Assembly: GCA_945897785.1 (NCBI GenBank)
Contig: CAMDGD010000019.1
Span: 1-35,829 of the forward strand
Reading direction: 5' to 3'
DNA from: Paludibacter jiangxiensis
Lineage (GTDB): Bacteria; Bacteroidota; Bacteroidia; Bacteroidales; Paludibacteraceae
DNA length: 35,829 nt
Shown: positions 1-7,326 of the stretch, in pieces
Layout: each line of letters begins with the position of its first letter
Position numbering within the stretch: position 1 is the first letter of the stretch
Program-made: the position numbers and the translations under genes
Notes under the pieces: model-generated
Seen by the model: the letters and a program-made list of their open reading frames with translations, nothing else
Database searches by the model: none
Told to the model about the DNA's origin: nothing

Positions 1-851
1 GTTTCCATCATTTCCGCCACATAGTTGATGGAACGATGGCACATAACTGCATTTAAATCGGCTGTATGCGAGTATTCAAATTGCTCCATGGTAGAGTTTC
101 CACTGAAAGAAGCTACCAAGGTAATACCACATTTTTCTAAGATACGTTCTAATTCAAAAGCATCTCCCCCAATGTTGTACTCACCCAACATATTGATTTT
201 GAATTTACCTTCAGGTCCTTTTTCGGTAAGTCCGATAACATGTTTCACCAAAGCATTGTTAGCGATATGGTGACCGGCAGATTGCGAAACTCCTTTGTAG
301 CCTTCGCAAGAGAAACCGAAGATATTGATCCCTAGCTCAGCTTTCATTTCGCGGGCAACGGCATGTACATCATCTCCAATTAAACCAACCGGACAAGTTG
401 AAAATATACCGATGCTTTTAGGTTTAAATAGTTCGAAGGCTTCACGACAAGCTTGTTTTAGTTTTTCTTCTCCACCGAATACGATGTTTGCATCTTGCAT
501 ATCCGTAGAGAAGCAGTAAGTCATGTAGTTAGGTGCATCTTCTGTAGCTGGTAAGGTTTGGTTTCTACGTGTTAACCAGGCGTAAAAACTACAACCAATT
601 GGTCCGTGTACCAAGTTCACAATGTCTCTAGTTGGACCAAGCACTACCCCTTTACATCCTGCGTAGGTACAACCACGTTGGGTAATAATACCCGGAATGG
701 TACGCACGTTGGCTTGAATGGTAGGAATTGCTTCCGGATCCGAAAGCACAATGGATTTGGCTCTCTTCTTTGCCACTTTGGCCGGGTATTTTTTCAATAC
801 CTCCTCTTTCCAAATGGTGGTGTCTATTTTTGAAAATCTATCTTTTGGCAT
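1..851 (-). CDS. nifD: Nitrogenase molybdenum-iron protein alpha chain, N-terminal part (cut by window edge)
   Basis: Encodes the alpha subunit of dinitrogenase, which with NifK holds the P-cluster and FeMo-cofactor and reduces N2. The visible 283 codons start at ATG 851. P-cluster cysteines sit at C61 (RGCTYAG), C87 (GPIGCSF) and C153 (STCPVGLIGDD), matching the spacing of Azotobacter alpha-62/88/154. GHHIAN (H194/H195) and MCHRSINY (C271) match the cofactor-pocket histidine and the FeMo-co cysteine ligand. These residues favour a Mo-type NifD over AnfD. It lies 28 nt downstream of nifI2 and ends the visible nifH-I1-I2-D run; nifK is expected beyond the left edge. The C-terminal part is missing only because of the window boundary. 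Confidence 0.96.
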   Translation of the reverse strand, partial: MPKDRFSKIDTTIWKEEVLKKYPAKVAKKRAKSIVLSDPEAIPTIQANVRTIPGIITQRGCTYAGCKGVVLGPTRDIVNLVHGPIGCSFYAWLTRRNQTLPATEDAPNYMTYCFSTDMQDANIVFGGEEKLKQACREAFELFKPKSIGIFSTCPVGLIGDDVHAVAREMKAELGINIFGFSCEGYKGVSQSAGHHIANNALVKHVIGLTEKGPEGKFKINMLGEYNIGGDAFELERILEKCGITLVASFSGNSTMEQFEYSHTADLNAVMCHRSINYVAEMME

Positions 852-879
852 AATCTTAATTTTTAAATAAAGTCTACTC

Positions 880-1257
880 TTAATCCAGTGTTATATCACC
901 CGATTCTGCTGTACGAACCCGAATGGAATCAACAGCATCAATAACGATAATCTTTCCATCGCCACTATTCCCTGATTGATTTACTTTGATAATGGTCTCC
1001 ACTGCCAAATCTTTTTTGTCATCTGTAACAACCAAAGTAATCATGCGTTTCGATTTCATTCGTGGCATATCCAGCACGGCTGAAGATGCTAATAAATCAG
1101 GATGATTTTTGGTGGCTTGGATATTCGGACCTATGGCTCGTCCGGCTCCTCTCCCTATGATAGGCATGGCTGTAAAAGAGGGAAGGTCGACTGCAGAAAG
1201 AGCTACTTTCGTTTCATTCATTTTAGCAATACGAATGATTGCAAGAATTAGTTTCAT
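880..1257 (-). CDS. nifI2: Nitrogenase PII-type regulator NifI2
   Basis: A 125-aa PII-superfamily protein. In organisms where it has been studied, NifI1 and NifI2 form a complex that binds dinitrogenase and switches nitrogenase off when fixed nitrogen is plentiful, with relief by 2-oxoglutarate and ATP. The N-terminal beta strand MKLILAIIR, the GRGAGRAIG start of an extended T-loop (about residues 35-60) and the C-terminal GDGKIIVIDAV stretch are PII hallmarks. The T-loop lacks the uridylylated Tyr context of GlnB. It lies between nifI1 (76-nt gap) and nifD (28-nt gap), the diagnostic position for NifI2. Its T-loop is longer than that of the neighbouring NifI1, as usual for this subgroup. Confidence 0.93.
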   Translation of the reverse strand: MKLILAIIRIAKMNETKVALSAVDLPSFTAMPIIGRGAGRAIGPNIQATKNHPDLLASSAVLDMPRMKSKRMITLVVTDDKKDLAVETIIKVNQSGNSGDGKIIVIDAVDSIRVRTAESGDITLD

Positions 1258-1333
1258 AATCTTATTTTTATTAGCTAGTTTTATTATGATGCATTTATGA
1301 ATTGTGCATTATAAATTTAATACAAGCATTTTG

Positions 1334-1660
1334 TTATACTTCTTTATTCCCTGTTGAAATCGTGTAAGTCTCTATTACCGGTGTAACAAATATTTTACCG
1401 TCACCAAACTGTCCTGATTCACCCGAACGTGCTGAACTTAAGATGGTTTCCACCACATAATCTTTGTCCTTTTCATTGATAACAATCAGCAATAAATCTT
1501 TGGGAAGTTCATCGTAAGTTACATTACCCACTTTTAAACCGCGTTGTTTACCGCGACCAAACACCGACATTTTCGTTACAGCCGGGAAACCGTTATCAAA
1601 CAATGCTTTCATTACAACGGCCGACTTCTCTGGACGTACAATAGCTCTTAACAAATACAT
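1334..1660 (-). CDS. nifI1: Nitrogenase PII-type regulator NifI1
   Basis: A 108-aa PII-family protein directly after nifH (20-nt gap). It starts MYLLRAIVRPEK, has a VFGRGKQRGLKVG T-loop segment (about residues 34-46) and ends with the FGDGKIFVTPV strand typical of PII trimers. Its place between nifH and nifI2 marks it as the first of the two NifI proteins that together inhibit dinitrogenase in response to ammonium, rather than a general GlnB/GlnK. No amtB or glnA lies nearby. Regulation is presumably through the shared nifH operon promoter. I see no anomaly; length is normal for the family. Confidence 0.93.
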   Translation of the reverse strand: MYLLRAIVRPEKSAVVMKALFDNGFPAVTKMSVFGRGKQRGLKVGNVTYDELPKDLLLIVINEKDKDYVVETILSSARSGESGQFGDGKIFVTPVIETYTISTGNKEV

Positions 1661-1680
1661 AATATTTCCTCCTATTTTAA

Positions 1681-2517
<837 letters not shown>

Positions 2518-2543
2518 TTAATGTTAAACTTGAAACCACCCCT

Positions 2544-2560
2544 TTTAATTACCGTGCCAA
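2544..2560 (-). promoter_or_regulatory. Candidate sigma-54 promoter of nifH
   Basis: On the minus strand the -24 half is perfect (TTGGCACGG) and the spacing to the -12 half is right, but the -12 half reads TTAAA in place of TTGCA, so the usual GC is missing. The predicted start would be near 2533, giving a leader of about 28 nt. The -24 half is convincing; the -12 half is not. Confidence 0.45.
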
Positions 2561-2903
2561 AACTTTTTTGAGGCTTGTTTTGCATAGTAAATTATGTACA
2601 ATAAACAGCTGATAATAAAACAATTACATTCATATTAAAATTTATTTTTAATCCAGCATTATAAACTAAAAAATATATAATAGTAAAACCTATTTGTTAC
2701 CAAAATGTGGGGTATATCACTTAAATGTAGGAAATAGATAGGCGTAGAAATCGAATAAAACCGTTTATTGATAAGCTATTGAAAGATGAAACATCCCTCC
2801 TATATGTTGGTTATTGATAAAAGGTCTAACCAAAATGTAGTATTTCATGAATAAAAGGAGTATAAATATTGAGTATCTACCACATAATGTGATAGATAAA
2901 GTA

Positions 2904-2920
2904 CTGGCATAGTTTATGAA
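2904..2920 (+). promoter_or_regulatory. Candidate sigma-54 promoter of the 133-aa gene
   Basis: Reads CTGGCATAG-TTT-ATGAA. The -24 half fits YTGGCAYRR; the -12 half keeps the G but not the C. The predicted start near 2931 gives a leader of about 29 nt, almost the same geometry as the nifH site on the other strand. Weak on its own. Confidence 0.33.
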
Positions 2921-2959
2921 AAACAGGTAGTAGAATAATCACCTTAAAAAGAAACGAAG

Positions 2960-3361
2960 ATGGATGATGTAGCAAAATTGGCCATAGATGCCTACCAAGA
3001 GAGTCTTAATTACCTCAAAATATTAGAAAAAGCCCTTGAGAAAAGAAGCAAGTTTAACAACGATTTACTGTACGGTTTGGCAGTAATGTGTTTCGAGAAA
3101 CAATTTGTTGGATTGATAGCGCATCATGGATTTATGGCTGCTCACCACATGCCGTTGGCTTTATATAAGGATGCACATCAATATGAGCCAGCCTTAACAC
3201 CTGAAATGAAGGATACCGCACGTTTGGTGGGGAAATTTGAATCCATTTGTTCGCTGGATGGATTTGGGTATAAAACCCCTACGGATGAAGAATTAAAAAA
3301 AATGATTAGAGGGATGTTGGAAATAAATAAGTTAATAGCTACTCGAATTGTTTTAATCTAA
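2960..3361 (+). CDS. Small helical, possibly HEPN-like protein divergent from nifH
   Basis: A 133-aa protein I cannot assign with certainty. The sequence looks all-helical, begins MDDVAKLAIDAYQESL, and carries two His pairs (H55-H56, H62-H63) in a central segment, followed by a Tyr/Asp/Glu-rich loop and two C-terminal helices. The overall pattern (helix pairs, length about 130, conserved-looking Tyr and His) is like HEPN-domain proteins, but the catalytic R-x4-6-H of RNase-type HEPN toxins is absent. There is no antitoxin-like nucleotidyltransferase beside it. Its position back-to-back with nifH, with a -24/-12-like site, suggests expression with nitrogen fixation. The product and any binding partner are unknown; the HEPN label is a guess. 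Confidence 0.7.
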   Translation: MDDVAKLAIDAYQESLNYLKILEKALEKRSKFNNDLLYGLAVMCFEKQFVGLIAHHGFMAAHHMPLALYKDAHQYEPALTPEMKDTARLVGKFESICSLDGFGYKTPTDEELKKMIRGMLEINKLIATRIVLI

Positions 3362-3384
3362 GTCTAAGTGAATAAAATATATTA

Positions 3385-3485
3385 GAACACAAATTACACA
3401 GATTACACAGATTTTCACAAGTTTAAATTCATAATTACAAATTTTCTTTTTGTGTTAATTTGTGTAATCTGTGTAATTTGTGTTC
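3385..3485. repeat. Long palindromic element with internal ~9-nt periodicity
   Basis: The left arm 3385-3409 and right arm 3461-3485 are perfect 25-nt reverse complements (gaacacaaattacac... / ...gtgtaatttgtgttc). The match continues imperfectly (7 of 10) to 3419 and 3451, leaving a central loop of about 31 nt. Within each arm the unit AGATTACAC, or close variants, recurs about three times. It sits between the convergent ends of the 133-aa gene (stop 3361) and the 107-aa gene (stop 3513), so a transcript from either strand would fold into a very stable hairpin. It may act as a bidirectional terminator or be a dispersed extragenic repeat. No transposase is nearby. Confidence 0.88.
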
Positions 3486-3512
3486 AACTTGCTTCTTCTT
3501 ATAAGAATGCAC

Positions 3513-3836
3513 CTAAATCTCATACAACTTCAGTTCAAACTCATCCTCTCCCTCTTTTTGGTTCATTTCAAATTTTCCCTTATAGTACAATTTGATGCCG
3601 TTTAAATCAGCCACATCTGTTAATGTAGTTTGAATTTGCATTTGTTTATCAGCAATACAATCTTTATTAAAATAACAGTATAGAATATTTTCGTCATCGT
3701 CATTAAAACGAATAATAAACAGTCCGTGCTCCGAAAAAACTAAATCTTCGTAGGCATAAGCTACATCCAATTTTGTAGCTTCTTGTATGATAAAACGCAC
3801 CTTATCCAGGTTTCTAAAAATCACAACTTCTTCCAT
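3513..3836 (-). CDS. Hypothetical protein next to Nif11 gene
   Basis: A 107-aa acidic protein that I do not recognise. It starts MEEVVIFRNLDKVRF and seems to be a mixed alpha/beta fold with a central strand-rich part (GLFIIRFNDDDENILYCYF, about residues 38-56) and a charged C-terminal third. No signal peptide, membrane segment or metal-binding motif is seen. It follows the Nif11-domain gene by 18 nt, so the two are probably co-transcribed. Because it lies between nif genes, a role linked to nitrogen fixation is plausible, but nothing in the sequence shows what that role is. Confidence 0.7.
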   Translation of the reverse strand: MEEVVIFRNLDKVRFIIQEATKLDVAYAYEDLVFSEHGLFIIRFNDDDENILYCYFNKDCIADKQMQIQTTLTDVADLNGIKLYYKGKFEMNQKEGEDEFELKLYEI

Positions 3837-3854
3837 ACATTCATTTTTAAATTA

Positions 3855-4091
3855 TTAAAGCAAGCTATACCAAAGCTCAACTTGCTTTATACTATTAGCT
3901 TGTTCGTAAGTTTGACATCTAAAAAGCAAAATATTTATAGCTTCCTGAAAATCATATGCATCAAACGGCAATTCTTTTTCTATCAACATCTCATGCATAA
4001 CTTCTTTTGAAAGACACTTGTTACAAGAAGCTCGAAAGTCAGCATTTTCATCTATTGTTTTTATAAACTGTATGGCATTGGAAATTGACAT
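3855..4091 (-). CDS. Nif11-domain small protein
   Basis: A 78-aa protein fitting the Nif11 domain (PF07862): an N-terminal helix MSISNAIQFIKTID, a short D-x-R segment (DENADFRA), then a C-terminal helix DFQEAINILL and a terminal WYSLL. Cysteines at C23 and C26 form a CNKC pair, with another at C59. Nif11 proteins occur in nif clusters of diazotrophs with unknown function; the same domain is reused as a leader in ribosomal natural-product precursors. There is no GG-type leader cleavage site and no modification enzyme here, so a nif-associated protein is more likely than a peptide precursor. Downstream partner at 3513. Confidence 0.7.
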   Translation of the reverse strand: MSISNAIQFIKTIDENADFRASCNKCLSKEVMHEMLIEKELPFDAYDFQEAINILLFRCQTYEQANSIKQVELWYSLL

Positions 4092-4247
4092 AAAAGCCTG
4101 TATTAATAAATGTAAAATTGATCAAGACTAAAATTGCAAAGGGTGATAGTTTGAAAGATTCTATGATCTTGTATTCTTTGTAAATACTTTGTGTCCTTTA
4201 GAGAGAGATATTAACCACGAGGATCACAAATAAATTTAAACAGTTTC

Positions 4248-4652
4248 TTAAACCGTACAATTGCTCTTCGAACTACATGAGGCACATGAGTCTCCGCATA
4301 AGCTTGCAGTTGCAAATGCATCAAAGGCTGTGTATGTATGTAGTTCATCTTGTTCAAAACTTTGAATATTACCAATTAAATCTATACTATCCGATTTATA
4401 AACTTGTATGCCCAGTTTAGTAAATAAGCTTAATGCCATTGGTTGCATAATAGATGTGATAATAGCACTGAGGTTCATTTTCTGAAAAAAAGATGAAATA
4501 TTTTCCTCATTGGATATAAAGTCTTTAGTATGCATCCAACTATACTCTCCTATACAACTATCATAAATACAGATAGCAGTATTTTCATTAAACCTTGGTG
4601 CAATAGTATACTTGTTTTCGTTGGTATTTTCTACCGGAATAGCAACTTTCAT
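4248..4652 (-). CDS. NifX/NafY-type iron-molybdenum cofactor-binding protein with C-terminal Cys cluster
   Basis: A 134-aa protein of the dinitrogenase FeMo-co biosynthesis family (PF02579; NifX, NafY, NifB C-terminus), which carries NifB-co/VK-cluster or FeMo-co between assembly proteins. It opens MKVAIPVENTNENKYTIAPRF, the family's first strand and loop, and keeps the internal NLSAIITSIMQPMALSLF segment. The C-terminus adds C119-x3-C123-x2-C126-x5-C132, which could hold an Fe-S cluster or metal; this is not part of the minimal domain. It is first in a minus-strand unit with the Nif11 gene (156-nt gap) and has a good -24/-12 promoter. It could be NifX or one of the uncharacterised paralogues, so no symbol is given. 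Confidence 0.85.
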   Translation of the reverse strand: MKVAIPVENTNENKYTIAPRFNENTAICIYDSCIGEYSWMHTKDFISNEENISSFFQKMNLSAIITSIMQPMALSLFTKLGIQVYKSDSIDLIGNIQSFEQDELHTYTAFDAFATASLCGDSCASCSSKSNCTV

Positions 4653-4705
4653 TTTTCAATATAGTATTTACATATTAATACTTCTACATAATTTAATAAT
4701 GTAAT

Positions 4706-4722
4706 TGCTAATTTAATGCCAA
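4706..4722 (-). promoter_or_regulatory. Candidate sigma-54 promoter of the NifX-like gene
   Basis: On the minus strand the sequence is TTGGCATTAAATTAGCA. Both the -24 GG and the -12 GC are present at the correct spacing, with few mismatches to YTGGCACGR-N3-TTGCA. The predicted start near 4695 leaves a 42-nt leader before ATG 4652. This is the best of the three -24/-12 sites in the nif region. Confidence 0.6.
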
Positions 4723-4870
4723 ATAAATAATATTCTGATTATTAATATGTTATAAAAAAAAGCAGGTGTTTTTAACATATAAATACTTACATTTTTGTAA
4801 GGTATTTTTTTAAAAATTGCCTAAAATGAATGAATTTCAAAGGGGAATATCGGGGTTATTACTAACAAAA

Positions 4871-4907
4871 AAAACCGCCTCTTCCAAAAGGAGAAAGAGA
4901 CGGTTTT
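4871..4907 (-). terminator. Rho-independent terminator after the DUF4270 gene
   Basis: AAAACCG-C-CTCTT (4871-4883) pairs with AAGAG-A-CGGTTTT (4895-4907) with one internal mismatch and an 11-nt loop. A run of A on its left side becomes a U-tract when read on the minus strand, just after the stop at 4926. Minus is the main direction; the T run on the other side may also allow plus-strand termination. Confidence 0.8.
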
Positions 4908-4925
4908 TGGTTTGCAGTTTTTTTA

Positions 4926-6308
4926 TTATTTAAAGCCGCTAATTAAAATAGACATATGCATTGGCGAAAAACTATTTTTTGTTCGTATGCTTGCTCCGTA
5001 TAAGCCTAAATTGTATTGAATTATCAGTGTGTTAGTTTCTGATATTGTTACTGGTATTAAGCTTAATGAATCGAAATCAACCATATTTTCATCCTTTAGT
5101 TCTGCAGCTAAATAACCGGCTAAATTGAAATCGTAAGATGCTGTCGTTTCATTATAAACAGCTACAGTTGATGAAATGTCATCGGGCGAATTTTCATTTT
5201 TGAAAAAATTATCAACAGCATCTTTTTTAATTAGTAAAAGATATGGCGGTGCAGGTAAGGAAGTCTTTTCGAATTGAGTAAGTTCTACCCTTAATACACA
5301 ATGACTTACACTAATCTTTTTATTTTCAAAATAAGTTATTCCATTTATCGTATTTATGGCAAATCGTTCTTTAATTCTTTTTAAAGGAATGGTAATATTA
5401 GCATGTTTTCCTGCTGGAGAGTTTACATAAACAATACTGTCTGTTACTGGAACTTTTCCATCATAAGAATGGCTTATTCTATTCATTTGCCGTACCTCTC
5501 TGTTTGCCGGAAATACTTTAGCTTCTTGAATAACAGAATTTCCTGCATTTTTATAGGCATATTTCAAACTCATCTCTAAAGAATTTACCTTCATCATGGC
5601 TGTTTCGCCTTGTAGAACGAGACTTCCTATGGTTTTACTGGAGCTTAAAGTAATGTACATACCTTTGAACAGATTATTAATAAAATCCGTTTCTTTTGCA
5701 AAAAAGCCAATATTATTTTTACTTGCCGTTAAAAATTTATCTTTTAAAGCATCACTTAAAGGTATTTCTATATTGGTTGATTTAAGTAAATTATCTACCC
5801 GTTTAGTTATTGAGCCCAATAAAATTGATTCATCGGTATAGCTACTTGGGTTTATATTGGAATAATAAGTCTGGCTTAATGGTGATGGAATTTCAAAACT
5901 ACCTAAATTCATTTCGTAAGCTGATATAGTTATATCTTCATAGCTATCTATAGGAGCAAATTCAGTAAATTTTATTAAAAGTACTAATCTAGTAGAATCG
6001 GCTATTAGAATAGACTCAGGTGGGTAATTGCTCCAATCTGAGGGACAAGAAAATTGGGAAAAAATGGATGCTTGTGTTTTACCAAACAATGAATCTATGT
6101 AAGTTCCTAAAAGTAAAGAACTGCTATTACTTTTTAGCGGAATAAAATCGGTGTGTATAGTAACTGCATCGACATGAAAAGTATCTGTCTTCAGAATAAT
6201 TCGTTCATCTTCAGGAAGTATGGCCTGTATTAAATCAATTTCATCATCTTTACACGAAAAAGTTAAGATGGCTAGAAGCAACAAGAAAAATAGCTTGATT
6301 TTTTTCAC
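4926..6308 (-). CDS. DUF4270 family surface lipoprotein
   Basis: A 460-aa lipoprotein. The signal peptide MKKIKLFFLLLLAILTFSC ends in a lipobox with C19 as the lipidated residue, followed by KDDE, which resembles the Bacteroidota lipoprotein export signal for display on the outer face of the outer membrane. The rest is beta-rich with no catalytic motif seen. The family is mostly confined to Bacteroidota and of unknown function. It follows the glycogen-synthase-like gene by 20 nt and is likely in its operon; the pair beside panC is a layout I recall from other Bacteroidota. A hairpin terminator follows the stop. Confidence 0.85.
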   Translation of the reverse strand: MKKIKLFFLLLLAILTFSCKDDEIDLIQAILPEDERIILKTDTFHVDAVTIHTDFIPLKSNSSSLLLGTYIDSLFGKTQASIFSQFSCPSDWSNYPPESILIADSTRLVLLIKFTEFAPIDSYEDITISAYEMNLGSFEIPSPLSQTYYSNINPSSYTDESILLGSITKRVDNLLKSTNIEIPLSDALKDKFLTASKNNIGFFAKETDFINNLFKGMYITLSSSKTIGSLVLQGETAMMKVNSLEMSLKYAYKNAGNSVIQEAKVFPANREVRQMNRISHSYDGKVPVTDSIVYVNSPAGKHANITIPLKRIKERFAINTINGITYFENKKISVSHCVLRVELTQFEKTSLPAPPYLLLIKKDAVDNFFKNENSPDDISSTVAVYNETTASYDFNLAGYLAAELKDENMVDFDSLSLIPVTISETNTLIIQYNLGLYGASIRTKNSFSPMHMSILISGFK

Positions 6309-6328
6309 AATATGCAGCTTATCAGGAT

Positions 6329-7144
6329 TTATTTAAAAAGACTATCGTAAAAATCGGCATAAGGCACAGCATAGTTTTCTTCGTCAGTATAAGTTAAACA
6401 AGCTATTCCTTTTTGTTCGATGTGTTTATGTAATTCGGGGTTAACATTTTTGTGCGTAACAATTACACCGTCAGCATGGTCGATAGCTAATTTTGTTACT
6501 GCATTGTAATCAATATCCCCTTTCGAAATTGAGGTTAAATCAGAAGCTTCAATACCGTCTAATAAAAGGTGTTCGGAAAAATGAGGATTAAAAGGCTGCG
6601 TAAAAGCATCATCATAAATAGAATATACCACTTTAGAATCTTTAAAAAACGGATCTTCGTTAAATGCTTTTTTAACATATAACGGTGTTAATGATGTCAT
6701 CCATCCGTGGCAATGAATAACATCCGGTGCCCAACGGAGTTTTTTTACCGTTTCCATTACGCCACGAACAAAAAATATGGTTCGTACGTCGTTGTCGTCA
6801 TATTCTTTTCCACTTTCGTCAGCAGTAGTAAATTTTCGTTGAAAGAAATCTTCGTTATCAATAAAATATACTTGCATTCTTGCAGCCTGAATAGAAGCAA
6901 CCTTAATAATTAAGGGATGATCTGTATCATCAATAATTAAGTTCATTCCCGAAAGGCGTATTACTTCGTGTAATTGGTTTCGTCTTTCATTTATACAGCC
7001 AAATCTTGGCATAAACGCACGCATTTCTCGACCCTTCTCTTGTATTGATTGCGGCATTTGACGACTGATATTCGCGATAGTTGATTCGGGTAAATAGGGA
7101 GTGATTTCTTGCGAAATAAATAAAATTTTGGAAGCCTCTTTCAT
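6329..7144 (-). CDS. Glycogen/starch synthase-like protein, N-terminal GT5 domain only
   Basis: A 271-aa protein similar to the N-terminal Rossmann half of ADP-glucose glycogen synthases (GT5). Seen: ILFISQEITPYLPES (8-22), the GREMRAFMPRFG segment (38-49), and DVIHCHGWMTSLTPLYVKK, equal to the family's HxHDWHT-like region. Two things are odd. The nucleotide-sugar motif KTGGL, expected around residues 17-21, reads LPEST here, and the whole C-terminal GT-B domain with the catalytic E-x7-E is absent. The usual length is about 480 aa. A working synthase is therefore unlikely; a binding or regulatory role is possible. No glycogen genes are nearby. It is transcribed away from panC and is followed by DUF4270. 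Confidence 0.85.
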   Translation of the reverse strand: MKEASKILFISQEITPYLPESTIANISRQMPQSIQEKGREMRAFMPRFGCINERRNQLHEVIRLSGMNLIIDDTDHPLIIKVASIQAARMQVYFIDNEDFFQRKFTTADESGKEYDDNDVRTIFFVRGVMETVKKLRWAPDVIHCHGWMTSLTPLYVKKAFNEDPFFKDSKVVYSIYDDAFTQPFNPHFSEHLLLDGIEASDLTSISKGDIDYNAVTKLAIDHADGVIVTHKNVNPELHKHIEQKGIACLTYTDEENYAVPYADFYDSLFK

Positions 7145-7326
7145 TCGAAATGATATCTGTTCTTACTAGAATTAGTTTGCAAAGATATAAAAAAAAAATG
7201 TGACATTACCCAATGTTACTTATTAAAAATCAATTCTGTTAGCTTCTTTTATCATATTATTTTTGATTTTTATGTTCGTCCTTGTTGTATTTTTTGTTCT
7301 TTTGCATATTATTTTAACAACCCTAC

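Noticed and set aside
606-833. Plus-strand frame inside nifD
   Set aside because: Shadow of nifD, which has all P-cluster residues on the minus strand.
4170-4235. Partial inverted repeat (ctttgtgtccttt ... accacgaggatcacaaat) resembling a dispersed Bacteroidota repeat
   Set aside because: Pairing needs an indel and several mismatches; at best a decayed copy, not strong enough to list.
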